A DNA stretch of 64,000 nt from Promethearchaeota archaeon (GCA_016839705.1 JAEOTR010000057.1:1-64000); one strand, 5' to 3'. Shown: positions 41,570 through 50,556, numbered from the stretch's first letter. Numbers and translations are program-made. The notes: generated by a model not told the origin, from the letters alone.

Positions 41570-42799
41570 ATGCTAAATGACAATACTTCAAAAAATCGAA
41601 AGATCTTTAAATACCCTGCTTTATCCCCATTGTGGATTGCAGTCTTTATTGATATAATTGGTTTCTCAATGATTCTCCCAATGGGACCATTCATAGCAAA
41701 GCAATTTAACATTCATATTTTTATTATGGGATTAGTTTTTTCTGTAAATGCTGTTTTTTCATTTTTCTTTGGTCCAATTTTAGGAAAATTGAGTGATAAG
41801 TACGGAAGAAAACCTTTATTACTGATATCTCAATTTGGCACTTTTTTAGGATTCGTCTTATTTGCTTTCTCTAATTCAATCTGGATGATAATTATTTCTC
41901 GTATTATTGATGGAATTTTTGGAGGAAATTTTCCAATAGCTAAAGCAATTATAGGTGATGAAGTTCCCCCAAAAGAGAGAGGAATTCAAATGGCAAATAT
42001 TGGGGTTGCTCATGTCCTAGCTTCCCTTATCGGTCCAGCAATTGGAGGGACTCTTTTTAGTTTTGGAGGTGTTTTATTACCTGGTTTATTTGCAGCAGGG
42101 ATGTCTGTCTTTACTATGATTATAACCATCTTTATTTTAGAGGAAACCTGGTCAGAATCAAAACGTCAAGTACATCATGAAGCTCCTTTAAAAATCGATA
42201 TTAAAATTAGAAAAAACAAAAATGCAATGTTTATTTTAGCAGTATGGGGATTTCACACGGCTTCCTTCATGATTGTGATGTCTTCATTTTCTTTCTTTGC
42301 TGAAATTGTATTTGGAATTGAATCCTATGAAATAGGAATATTGTTAATGATTGCTGGGATTCTTAGAGCAATAGTAAGATTTACACTGTTTAAACCAACA
42401 ATAAAAAGATTAGGAGAAAGTAATGCTATTAAACTTGGCTTGGGGTTCTTCCTTGTAGCTTTTCTATTAATAGGATTTTCAATCAACATTATCATGCTTT
42501 TTGCATTGTTGTTAGTTATTAGTTTTGCAGCATCATTAACCCGTGGTCCGATGAATAGTAAAATAAGTCAATCAGTGTCACCACGAGAACAAGGTAAAAT
42601 TAATGGGTTGTCCTCAGGATTAGATAGTTTTGCCCAAATAATTGGACCCTTAACCGGAACTTTTATATTAGGTTTTTTTCAACCATTCTTTCTTAGTTTT
42701 GTTGTAGGTTCAATAGCATTAATTCCGTTCTTAATGGTTTTGAAAACTGTTAAATTTAAAAAATTTCAATCCATTAACTCTGAGCTAAGAGAAAAATAA
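41570..42799 (+). CDS. MFS transporter (tetracycline/multidrug-type, DHA1-like)
   Basis: 409 aa with twelve membrane spans. The loop 2-3 motif GKLSDKYGRKPLL (MFS motif A) and the antiporter-type motif C region GVAHVLASLIGPAIGGTLF are clear, as in TetA-like proton-coupled drug exporters. The PNGKISQ-like GKINGLSSGLDSFAQIIGPLTG near the C-terminus is shared with the paralogue at 43118. Substrate unknown. ATG start after a TTAGAG leader. A neighbouring opposite-strand paralogue and a 3' fragment point to local duplication. Confidence 0.9.
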   Translation: MLNDNTSKNRKIFKYPALSPLWIAVFIDIIGFSMILPMGPFIAKQFNIHIFIMGLVFSVNAVFSFFFGPILGKLSDKYGRKPLLLISQFGTFLGFVLFAFSNSIWMIIISRIIDGIFGGNFPIAKAIIGDEVPPKERGIQMANIGVAHVLASLIGPAIGGTLFSFGGVLLPGLFAAGMSVFTMIITIFILEETWSESKRQVHHEAPLKIDIKIRKNKNAMFILAVWGFHTASFMIVMSSFSFFAEIVFGIESYEIGILLMIAGILRAIVRFTLFKPTIKRLGESNAIKLGLGFFLVAFLLIGFSINIIMLFALLLVISFAASLTRGPMNSKISQSVSPREQGKINGLSSGLDSFAQIIGPLTGTFILGFFQPFFLSFVVGSIALIPFLMVLKTVKFKKFQSINSELREK

Positions 42800-42851
42800 T
42801 TAAAAAAATATTTTTTATACGAGTTATTCTTACATGTTTTTTCTTCTAGTA

Positions 42852-43061
42852 TCATTCCAACGTTTCAATCTGCCTAAACTGTCTTTTTTCCATTAATGGA
42901 ATTATTTTCTTAAGTACCATTATAAATACCCCAAACGCAAGCGTTCTTGAGCCAATATCATATAATAGGAATTTAATTCCTAGTAAGAATACTCCTAATA
43001 CAGGGTCTATTGGTTGATCAAAACTGTCGAAAGTAGTACTATAACCATTTATCTTCCCCAT
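42852..43061 (-). pseudogene. C-terminal fragment of an MFS transporter
   Basis: 69 codons (MGKINGYSTTFDSFDQPIDP ... IIPLMEKRQF). They match the last 75 residues of the intact transporter at 43118 (GKINGYTTTLDSLAQIIGP ... IIPLMQKKQFNPEEIL). Only one and a half membrane spans remain. It lies 56 bases beyond that gene's stop, on the same strand, as expected of a partial tandem duplication of the 3' end that has since diverged. Confidence 0.8.
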
Positions 43062-43117
43062 CTTCGTTGTTGTTAATAATAGGGAAGGAGCTAGAAATAA
43101 TTATATTTATATTCTTC

Positions 43118-44410
43118 TTAAAGTTTCTCTTGTAATATTTCTTCTGGGTTAAATTGCTTTTTCTGCATTAAGGGTATAATGACTTTAAAATCCATTAAAA
43201 ATGCCCCAAGTGCAAGTATTGCCATAAAAGAACCAAAAAAAACAGGATTAAACCTTTCTAACAGAAATGTACCAAAAATTGGACCTATAATTTGGGCAAG
43301 ACTATCTAACGTTGTAGTATATCCATTGATTTTTCCTATTTCTTTTGGAGTAACAGATTGAGTTACCCTACTCATCAAAATTCCTCTTGAACAAGAGACA
43401 CCATAACTTGCGAATATCATTAGTATAATAAAAATCCATGGTTCAGGATAAATATTTGCAAATATACCTATACAGAAAAAAGTCACTACTAAAACTGATA
43501 ATCCTAAAATAGTCATGTTTCTTTCACCTAATTTCCTCATAGTAGGTTTAAATACAGAAAATCTTACTATAGCACGGGAAATTCCTGATATTGTTAATAA
43601 TAGACTTACTCCTAAAGTACCAAATCCGAGAATTAAAGAAATAAAAACAGCTAAGGTAGACACATATGTAATAAAAGAAAACGTATGTAAGGCGAATTGT
43701 GTTAATAAATATAGCACATCTTTATTTTTCCAGATTTGAATTTTAATTTTGATCTCTTTTTGTGCTTTTTCTCGCTTAAATTTAGGCCAAGTTTCTTCGA
43801 TAAATAAAAATGTTACTAGAATTGTTAAAAATGAAAACCCCGCAGCTACTAGACCAGAAAGTGCCATGGGATATGTGGGTCCAAAAATCTGAAATACGGA
43901 TAAAAATCCACCCAAGCCTGGAGCAACAAGTCCTGCAATTGTCATCACAACCCCCACGTTTGTCATTTGAATTCCTCTATCTCTTGGTGGGACTGCATCT
44001 GTAATGATTGCCTTTGTAAGTGGAAAATTTCCCCCAAAGATACCATCTACCATTCGTGCTATAAAAAACATTGGTAGTGAATTTGAAAAAGCCAAAATTA
44101 AAAATGCTGAGCACGTACCTGCTTCAGCAATTAAGAGCATTGGTCTTCTTCCATATTTATCACTTAACTTTCCCCAAATAGGGGCAGAAAAGAGCGAAAA
44201 TACGGCATTTGTCGCTAGGAGTAATCCAATTGTAACAGGAGTTGCATTGAAAATACTTATTAGAGAAGGTATATAAGGTAAAATTATATAGAAACCTAAG
44301 ACATCAATTAATAAACCGATCCATAGAGGTCTTAATATAGGATACTTTGTTTTCATTGCATCCTTAAACTGTTGTTGCTTTTCTCGTCGAGTAGGTGCTT
44401 GTTGATCCAT
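43118..44410 (-). CDS. MFS transporter (multidrug-type, DHA1-like)
   Basis: 430 aa, twelve spans, paralogous to the gene at 41570. IWGKLSDKYGRRPMLL is MFS motif A; MVDGIFGGNFPLTKAIITDAVPPRDRGIQMTNVG matches the paralogue almost residue for residue. Motif C region GVVMTIAGLVAPGLGGFL. A longer basic cytoplasmic N-terminus (TRREKQQQFKDAMKTKYP) distinguishes it. Probably proton-coupled efflux; substrate unknown. The plus-strand ORFs at 43179, 43515, 43810 and 44004 are shadows. Confidence 0.9.
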   Translation of the reverse strand: MDQQAPTRREKQQQFKDAMKTKYPILRPLWIGLLIDVLGFYIILPYIPSLISIFNATPVTIGLLLATNAVFSLFSAPIWGKLSDKYGRRPMLLIAEAGTCSAFLILAFSNSLPMFFIARMVDGIFGGNFPLTKAIITDAVPPRDRGIQMTNVGVVMTIAGLVAPGLGGFLSVFQIFGPTYPMALSGLVAAGFSFLTILVTFLFIEETWPKFKREKAQKEIKIKIQIWKNKDVLYLLTQFALHTFSFITYVSTLAVFISLILGFGTLGVSLLLTISGISRAIVRFSVFKPTMRKLGERNMTILGLSVLVVTFFCIGIFANIYPEPWIFIILMIFASYGVSCSRGILMSRVTQSVTPKEIGKINGYTTTLDSLAQIIGPIFGTFLLERFNPVFFGSFMAILALGAFLMDFKVIIPLMQKKQFNPEEILQEKL

Positions 44411-44546
44411 ATTCTAATCAAATTCTTTTTAATTTAAATCAAAAAATAAAGAATTACATTTAAAATTTCTAATAATAAAAAAAAGAGTATTCCTCCTTGA
44501 AGAGACCAATATTTTTTTTTGGAATCCCAACCAATAATTCAAAAAA

Positions 44547-45383
44547 TTATGTTTTTAAAAAATCCAATAATATCTGATTGACTTCAAGTGTTTTTTCCAA
44601 TGGTAAATTATGACGTGCATCCTTTATGACCTTAAGAGTACTGTTAGAGATTCTTTCATGCATATTTTGATTTACTGAAACTGGTGCGATTCGATCTTTT
44701 TCTCCACAGAGTAGAAGTGTTTCACTTTTAATTTCATGAAGTCTATCAAAAGTGTTATGGCCTTTCACCGCATTAGCTGCGTTTTCATTATCTTGGATGG
44801 AATATGGATTTTTTAGCTCTCTCTCGATTAATTCCTCTACAGACCATAAGCCAAAGAATTTTTTCTTAGGATCTTCTGCCATCTTTTTCCAAAATTCTCG
44901 AGAGAAACTAGCTTTTGCAGATTTTAAAAAGGTGTTTAGAGGATCCTTTTTTAAATCTTGAAAATAAGTGTTTTTCCCGTTTTTATACATTTCTGGACCT
45001 TGTTCGTTAGGAAATCCTGGCCATGTGTTTATTAATACTAATTTATTTACCCTTTCAGGATATTTTAATACATAATTCAATACTATCATTCCGCCCAAAG
45101 ACGATCCTACCACATGAGTCTTCTCGAATTTTAGATAATCTAACAATCCATTAATGTCTTCAGCATACATATCCATGGTATAAGGTATATTTGGATGATC
45201 AGATTTACCTGCACCCCTATTGTCGATTATTATAACTTTAAAATGTTCTGATAAGGCACCAACATGAATTAACCATCCTTCTTTAGTACCTCCCCAGCCA
45301 TGAATTAAAATTACAGGTTCTCCTTCTCCATGTATCTCATAACATAACTTTATTCCATTAACTTCAGCAAATAACTCTGTCAT
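44547..45383 (-). CDS. Alpha/beta hydrolase (tandem copy A)
   Basis: 278 aa, esterase/haloperoxidase-type alpha/beta hydrolase. VILIHGWGGTKEGW is the oxyanion loop (HGxG). VVGSSLGGMIVLNYV is the nucleophile elbow with GxSxG. Acid in LLCGEKDRIAP and catalytic His in DARHNLPLEK complete the triad. The N-terminal MTELFAEVNGIKLCYEIHGEGE is shared with the two genes that follow. Three-gene array on one strand, probably from tandem duplication. No signal peptide. Substrate unknown. Confidence 0.92.
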   Translation of the reverse strand: MTELFAEVNGIKLCYEIHGEGEPVILIHGWGGTKEGWLIHVGALSEHFKVIIIDNRGAGKSDHPNIPYTMDMYAEDINGLLDYLKFEKTHVVGSSLGGMIVLNYVLKYPERVNKLVLINTWPGFPNEQGPEMYKNGKNTYFQDLKKDPLNTFLKSAKASFSREFWKKMAEDPKKKFFGLWSVEELIERELKNPYSIQDNENAANAVKGHNTFDRLHEIKSETLLLCGEKDRIAPVSVNQNMHERISNSTLKVIKDARHNLPLEKTLEVNQILLDFLKT

Positions 45384-45423
45384 TTAAATCAAGTTAATTG
45401 ATTAATAATTATTATACTATTAT

Positions 45424-46281
45424 TCATGATTTTAAAAATTTTATAATATATTGGTTAATTATCTGGGGATATTCTAATATTGATTGATGACCAGCATCCG
45501 GAATAACAATAAAATGACTATTTGGAATTAAATTTTGCATTTTTTCAACCATTATCTTAGGACATGTCTTATCTTTATCCGCTGCGAGTATCAACACTTC
45601 GTTTTTAATTTCATGTAATCTCTCATATATGTTATGCGTTTTTAGTGCTTCTACTTGGTTTATGATATCTTTTTCTGTCGGACCATATTCCATTTTTTCT
45701 TTAACTAGATCCTCAACTGACCATATACCGTGAAATTTTTTCTTCGGATTTTGAGCCATTTCTTTCCAAAAATTACGCGAATAACTTTTTTTAGCCCCAG
45801 CTATGAAGTTGTTAATAGGATCCTTTCTCATCTCATTTAAAGAGGTTATCTTGCTTTCTTTATAATATTGAATTCCTTTATCGCTTGGAACACCGGAAGG
45901 TGTAATTCCTGCAATGGTATTTATCAAAACAATTTTATCAACATAAAAGGGATATTTTAAGACAAAATTCTGTACAATCATACCTCCCAAACTATGCCCG
46001 ATAATGTGTGTCTTCTGGATTTTAAGTAAATCTAAAAGAGCTTTAATATCATCAGCGTATATTTCCATACTATATAGTCCATTAGGTCTCGCAGATTTTC
46101 CCGCTCCTCTATTATCCATTCCAATTACTCTGAAATACAGAGATAGATCCCCAATTTGAGCCAGCCAATGTTCCTTTCTATTTCCAAAGCCATGTATTAA
46201 TAAAATGGGACTTTTTTCTTCACTACCATGAATTTCGTAGCAAATTTTTATCCCATTCACGTTAACAAATAATTCCGTCAT
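45424..46281 (-). CDS. Alpha/beta hydrolase (tandem copy B)
   Basis: 285 aa from ATG 46281 (MTELFVNVNGIKICYEIHG). The track start at 46365 adds 28 residues (MHQKLINLLSSFL...) that overlap the upstream gene and are absent from both paralogues, so it is rejected. Oxyanion loop LLIHGFGNRKEHW, nucleophile IIGHSLGGMIVQNF, acid ILAADKDKTCP, His IPDAGHQSIL. Forms the middle of the three-hydrolase array. Confidence 0.92.
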   Translation of the reverse strand: MTELFVNVNGIKICYEIHGSEEKSPILLIHGFGNRKEHWLAQIGDLSLYFRVIGMDNRGAGKSARPNGLYSMEIYADDIKALLDLLKIQKTHIIGHSLGGMIVQNFVLKYPFYVDKIVLINTIAGITPSGVPSDKGIQYYKESKITSLNEMRKDPINNFIAGAKKSYSRNFWKEMAQNPKKKFHGIWSVEDLVKEKMEYGPTEKDIINQVEALKTHNIYERLHEIKNEVLILAADKDKTCPKIMVEKMQNLIPNSHFIVIPDAGHQSILEYPQIINQYIIKFLKS

Positions 46282-46321
46282 GATACTTCTTAATGATTTT
46301 TTTTTCAAGAAATTTTCATAC

Positions 46322-47155
46322 TCATTTAAGAAACTCGATAATAGATTTATTAACTTCTGGTGCATTAGATTTGTGAGATTCGTGCCCTGCTTTTTCTATT
46401 ACTTTTAAAGTACTATTTGGTATTAAATTGTGAATCTCCATCATTCTTTCTTTTGGTACAAGTACATCATGCGAAGCCGTGAGTAGTAGCGTCTCTTGCT
46501 TAATTTTGTGCAAATTATTAAAACTATTATGGGTTTTAAAAGAGTAGGATATATTTCGAATATCCTGTGCAGTAGGTGGATCTCTAGTATAATAATCAAT
46601 AAGGTCTTCAGCAGACCATAATCCAAAAAATTTTTCCTTGGGATTATCCAGCATTCTTTCCCGAAATTTATGATAAAATCCAAACTTTGTGCTATCCCAA
46701 AATGCTTTAACTGGATCTTTTTTTCTTACTTCCAATCCTTTAATTCTCATTTGAATATATGGTTCAGGATCATATTGCTCAGGAATTTTTGGCAATGAAT
46801 TTATGAGAACAAGTTTATTCACACTCTCAGGATACTTCACTACAAAATTTTGGGCAATCATCCCTCCAAATGAATGAGCTATTAAATTTATTTTCTGTAT
46901 TGATAAGTAATCCATCAATCCCTTCACATCATCAGCAAGCATTTCCATAGTGTAATGGTAGTTAGGTCTTGAACTTTTTCCTGCCCCTCTCATGTCGATA
47001 CTAATAATCCTAAAATGTTTAGATAATTCGGGGATTTGAGCCATAAATCCTTCCTTTTTTGAACCAAAACCGTGAAGAAGGAATGTCGGAAATCCTTCTC
47101 CTTGACTTTTATAGCAAATTTTTATGCCATGTACATCCGCAAAAGCTTCAACCAT
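46322..47155 (-). CDS. Alpha/beta hydrolase (tandem copy C)
   Basis: 277 aa. Oxyanion loop FLLHGFGSKKEGF, nucleophile LIAHSFGGMIAQNF in which the usual first Gly of GxSxG is Ala, acid LTASHDVLVP, and His EKAGHESHK. First gene of the array, transcribed before copies B and A. A relic of a fourth copy lies just upstream at 47173. The ORF at 46441 is a shadow. Confidence 0.92.
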   Translation of the reverse strand: MVEAFADVHGIKICYKSQGEGFPTFLLHGFGSKKEGFMAQIPELSKHFRIISIDMRGAGKSSRPNYHYTMEMLADDVKGLMDYLSIQKINLIAHSFGGMIAQNFVVKYPESVNKLVLINSLPKIPEQYDPEPYIQMRIKGLEVRKKDPVKAFWDSTKFGFYHKFRERMLDNPKEKFFGLWSAEDLIDYYTRDPPTAQDIRNISYSFKTHNSFNNLHKIKQETLLLTASHDVLVPKERMMEIHNLIPNSTLKVIEKAGHESHKSNAPEVNKSIIEFLK

Positions 47156-47172
47156 AAATAGTAATAGGTAGC

Positions 47173-47256
47173 TTAATTTTTAAGAAAATATATTATTAAT
47201 TGGTTTGCTTCAGGAACCTTTTCTAACGGAAGAGATAATTTAAACAGGTTTTTTAG
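47173..47256 (-). pseudogene. Relic 3' end of a fourth alpha/beta hydrolase
   Basis: Not in the track. On the minus strand a short open stretch reads SLPLEKVPEANQLIIYFLKN then stop. It aligns with the C-terminus of copy A (NLPLEKTLEVNQILLDFLKT). An in-frame stop and no homology upstream show that only the last 20-odd codons remain. It sits directly upstream of copy C, where the next array member would be expected. Confidence 0.75.
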
Positions 47257-47358
47257 TTATTTTAGGGGGCCCTAAGCTTAAGGAATTTAAAATTTTCAAT
47301 AATTTTTGAATATTCGTTCCCATAAATCAAATGAGGCATTTCTCCTAATTTATTTTTA

Positions 47359-47693
47359 TCATTTGTTCGAAGCATCTGCCTCAAATATTAAATCAAGGAT
47401 TTCTTCATATTGCCCACTTAGAATTATTTCCATTTTCTCTTCTTTTTGAGACATTAAGTTATTTTCAAATAATTCTTTACGAGTTGGCTTAGGTTTGTTT
47501 GGTTGATGAGTGATATTTTGCTTCAAATAAGGTGAATTTTTTAAAATTGTAAGATTATTCAATGGTTTCTTTGTTGACTTTTTTTAGCAGGCTTCTTAGG
47601 TGCAGTCTTGGTTGTTGCTATAGCTTTCTGTACTGGTTTTTTAGAAGCAAATTTTGATGTTGCTGTCTTATTTATTGATGGTTTTTTCGCTAT
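47359..47693 (-). pseudogene. Decayed Lys/Ala-rich protein gene (lost start, frameshift in A7)
   Basis: The track reports only 47359-47562 (from TTG). Upstream, another frame reads ATA-GCG-AAA-AAA-CCA ... (I/M)AKKPSINKTATSKFAS ... KTAPKKPAKK and then breaks at a seven-A tract (T7 at 47579-47585 on the plus strand). Switching frame there joins KKSTKKPLNNLTILKN to the track ORF. A one-base indel in the homopolymer and an ATG-to-ATA change at 47691-47693 explain the whole picture. The ancestral product would be about 110 aa: a basic histone-H1-like tail followed by an acidic helical end. A sequencing error in A7 or a non-canonical start is an alternative. Confidence 0.6.
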
Positions 47694-47866
47694 TTTTTAA
47701 ACCTATAAAAAATGTAGTTTGAATTTTTGACCTTGTTATAATATTTTCAAAATGATATTTAAAAACTACATCCTAAATGAATTAGTAAACTGTTTTAACA
47801 TAGATTTTTATATTGAATTTCCTTATTTTTAATAACTTCAATACAAAAATCTGAGGTTTTGAGAAT

Positions 47867-48241
47867 ATGGTTCGAACTGCGAGAGAGCATCGTTTGTCAT
47901 GCTATGGTGTAATAATAACTATCGTTGTTGCATTAATTTTATATTTAATTTTTGGTCCAAATTTCTTTATGAATCCTTTTATTGTATTCTCTTTCATAGC
48001 ATTCGTAATAATTCTTAATTGTTGGTTATTTGGCCAAATCCGAGCATTCAAGGAATGGTTAAGGAGCAAAAAAAAAATGAAGACTTATCAATATATCAAG
48101 AAGGCACCTGCAGCTGAGAGTTTAGAGACTTCTGAAACATTTGAGTTAGAAGATAATATAACATGTCCTTATTGTGGAGTAGTACAAGAAAAAGGCACCA
48201 CTTTTTGTACTAAATGTGGCCAAAAAATAGAAAATCTCTGA
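47867..48241 (+). CDS. Two-span membrane protein with C-terminal zinc ribbon
   Basis: 124 aa. Two hydrophobic helices (about 13-32 and 37-57) with a short loop, a basic linker (RSKKKMKTYQYIKK), and a C-terminal zinc ribbon CPYCGVVQEKGTTFCTKCGQ in the cytosol. The ribbon type is the common zinc-ribbon_2 found on many archaeal membrane proteins. Function unknown. ATG start after a long AT-rich leader. Confidence 0.75.
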   Translation: MVRTAREHRLSCYGVIITIVVALILYLIFGPNFFMNPFIVFSFIAFVIILNCWLFGQIRAFKEWLRSKKKMKTYQYIKKAPAAESLETSETFELEDNITCPYCGVVQEKGTTFCTKCGQKIENL

Positions 48242-48329
48242 AAGAATATTTAGCAAGCAAACTTATTCATCTATTTTTTTATTTTGAATAAAAAGAAAAA
48301 AATTAATTTTTTTGATAAAATTTTAATTT

Positions 48330-48785
48330 CTATGGTAGTTTGTGACCACAACTACCACAAAAATCAGAATCAGGCTTTAGGGGTTTTCCACATTCAGGAC
48401 ATAAGTTATTTTGAGAGCTCTCAATTTGAGATCTGGCTTTGTTAATGGTTTCTGCTAAAATTAATGAATTTTTTTTAGACTGTTTTATAAAATGCTTAAG
48501 GTTATCAAGTGGTACAATAGTGTAAAATTTTCCAGAATGAGTTTCAATTTTAACTAGATGCATAATTCGACGTTTAGTTTTATATGCTGAAGAGATATCT
48601 GACCATGGGAGCTCTAGATGAAATCCTGCATTATGTTTAATAATTCCAGGTGCACTTACATTTTGACCCTCAAAAGTTAGACCTTCAGTAGTAATGTGAA
48701 TATTTGCATAGTAAACATTATCATATTGCACCATTTTCATCTCTCCTTCACAGAAGAATCCTGCTGCTTGGTATAATAACGTCAT
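48330..48785 (-). CDS. PH/GRAM-like domain protein with C-terminal zinc ribbon
   Basis: 151 aa. Residues about 5-110 form a beta-rich small domain resembling a PH/GRAM fold: DNVYYANIHITTEGLTFEG, LELPWSDISSAYKTKRR and LVKIETHSGKFYTIVPL, closing with the helix DNLKHFIKQSKKNSLILAETI. The C-terminus has CPECGKPLKPDSDFCGSCGHK. PH/GRAM-like modules bind membranes or proteins; here the partner is unknown. Converges with the zinc-ribbon membrane protein at 47867. Confidence 0.68.
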   Translation of the reverse strand: MTLLYQAAGFFCEGEMKMVQYDNVYYANIHITTEGLTFEGQNVSAPGIIKHNAGFHLELPWSDISSAYKTKRRIMHLVKIETHSGKFYTIVPLDNLKHFIKQSKKNSLILAETINKARSQIESSQNNLCPECGKPLKPDSDFCGSCGHKLP

Positions 48786-48876
48786 TTTTAATACCTTATT
48801 TTTGTCTTTTTAATATTTTAATATATTATTTGTAAGGTTAATATTAAATATTTTCGTTTTAATTTGTCCTAGCAGA

Positions 48877-49935
48877 TTAATTTTGAAAGGATTTAATAAT
48901 TGAGATAGGGAATCCACAAAATTTACAATTTCCATAAGAATCTAAATACAAATCCTGAATTCCTAACATTTTTCTTTTTATGACTAATTTATAACATTGA
49001 GGGCAATAAGTATGATCATAATCGTTAGAATGTAAATTTCCAAGATATACATATTTTAAACCAACATCTCTTGCAATATCATGTGCATTATTTAGAAGTT
49101 CTAAAGGTGTAGGCTCTGAAAGTCCATAATTAGATGATTTATAATGAGGAAAGAAACGACTTATATGATATGGTGTTAATTCACCTAATTCATTAAATAT
49201 TCTTTCAGCAATTTTTTTAACAATTTCTTCTTTAGAATTTAATCCTTGTATTAATAATGTTGTTATTTCAATATGAACGCCTAAATCCTTTGCTAAACTT
49301 GCATTTCTCCATACTTTCTCTACGTCAGTGCCACAATATTGCTGGACCATATCAGAATCTCCTTTAATATCTATGTTCATTGCATCAAGACCAGCATCTA
49401 CTAGATCTCTTAAAACTTCTTCTGTCATGTAACCATTTGTGACGTATGTATTATATAAACCGTTCTGTTTAGCTAATTTAAATACTTCCAACGAATATTC
49501 AAACAATAATGTAGGTTCATTAAAAGAAATTGATGTACCTTTACATTTTCTTTTTAAAGCAATCTCTATCAATTTCTTAGGTGAGAAAAATTCATCAAAT
49601 GTCACAAATTGAATCGCTTTTGATGGACTAGTTTTTGATAGATGATGATTTTGGCACCAAAAACATGAAAAATTACACCCATATGTACCAATAGTTAATG
49701 CTTTACTTCCTGGATGAAAGTGATAAAAAGGTTTCTTTTCGATTGGATTAATTGATAAAGCTGGAATTAATCCATAAACGATTGTATATATTTCTCCCTC
49801 CTTATTAATTCTAGTTTGGCAAAACCCAGATTTTCCATTCGGAATTGTACACTTTCTCTCACAAGTTAAACACTGAGAGGTACTTTCATCAATTTGTCTT
49901 TGGTATTTAGCCTTCTTTACAAATTCTGAATTCAT
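48877..49935 (-). CDS. amrS: AmmeMemoRadiSam-system radical SAM protein (AmrS-like)
   Basis: 352 aa. An N-terminal Cys motif (CLTCERKCTIPNGKSGFCQ) and GLIPALSINPIEKKPFYHFHPGSKALTIGTYGCNFSCFWCQN define the family. The radical SAM cluster is C-x3-C-x2-C (CNFSCFWC). NTYVTNGYMTEE, DAMNIDIKGD and HISRFFPHYK are also diagnostic. The C-terminus ends with a further zinc-ribbon-like CPQC ... CKFC. The usual partner genes for MEMO1 and AMMECR1 proteins are not in this window. Reaction unknown in the literature I can recall. Single gene. Confidence 0.9.
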   Translation of the reverse strand: MNSEFVKKAKYQRQIDESTSQCLTCERKCTIPNGKSGFCQTRINKEGEIYTIVYGLIPALSINPIEKKPFYHFHPGSKALTIGTYGCNFSCFWCQNHHLSKTSPSKAIQFVTFDEFFSPKKLIEIALKRKCKGTSISFNEPTLLFEYSLEVFKLAKQNGLYNTYVTNGYMTEEVLRDLVDAGLDAMNIDIKGDSDMVQQYCGTDVEKVWRNASLAKDLGVHIEITTLLIQGLNSKEEIVKKIAERIFNELGELTPYHISRFFPHYKSSNYGLSEPTPLELLNNAHDIARDVGLKYVYLGNLHSNDYDHTYCPQCYKLVIKRKMLGIQDLYLDSYGNCKFCGFPISIIKSFQN

Positions 49936-50193
49936 TCAAATCAATCTTGAAATTTAATAATGCCTTTTATACCTTTCATGTTTTTAATTACATAATAATT
50001 AGAGAATATTATTAGCCATCTTGTTTTAAATTAAGGTAAACTATCTAAAAAACTCTTTAATAACTAATCGACTAAATTTATAAATCCTAAAATTAGCCCC
50101 AAAACTAACCTTATTAATGGGATTGTCCTACTCTTTAAATAGTATATTTACTTATACTGCAGAAAAGCAATAATTAAAAAAGTGAAAATGTGA

Positions 50194-50508
50194 TTTCGAC
50201 TGCCAAAATGTCCATATTGTAAAGAAGAGCTTGAATTAAAACTCGAAATTAACCCAACACCTATCAACGACAAGTTTAAGAGTGATCTCTTAAAAACTTA
50301 TGAGAGTTTCATAGAAATTCAAGCTGAGGTTGTCCCCTTTGGGGGAAAAATGCTAAAAAGAATGGCAAATTATGGTTTAAAATTTGTTAGTCGATATTTA
50401 GATCGAATTGGAGCTATACCCCTAATATTGCATTCTTGTTCAAAATGCGATTCAGTGATATCATCCGAATCGGTAGTAGATTTAATGTCTTCACAAAGCT
50501 CAAGCTAA
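50194..50508 (+). pseudogene. Zinc-ribbon-like ORF that opens ATG-TGA (104 sense codons)
   Basis: Missing from the track because it has no usual start. In frame, ATG (50188) is followed at once by TGA (50191-50193) and then 104 open codons: FRLPKCPYCKEELELKLEI ... LHSCSKCDSV ... SSQSSS stop. Two CxxC pairs suggest a zinc-binding protein. Coding character (low stop density, conserved-looking motifs) is good. It could be a recent pseudogene by point mutation, a sequencing error, or a gene started at CTG 50200. A TATA-like ttaaatagtatattta lies about 45 bases upstream of the ATG, so it looks promoter-linked. Confidence 0.5.
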
Positions 50509-50556
50509 CCATACATAGCATACTTTGTTTTTATCATAGAATTTATCTAAACGACC

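Noticed and set aside
43515-44276. Plus-strand ORFs at 43515, 43810 and 44004
   Set aside because: Antisense shadows of the MFS transporter at 43118-44410.
46282-46365. 28-residue N-terminal extension of hydrolase copy B
   Set aside because: Overlaps copy C and is absent from copies A and C, which both start at MTELF/MVEAF.
50188-50193. ATG-TGA read as selenocysteine or pyrrolysine start
   Set aside because: No recoding element or selenoprotein gene is seen; mutation, error or an alternative start is simpler. Kept as a finding without the recoding claim.
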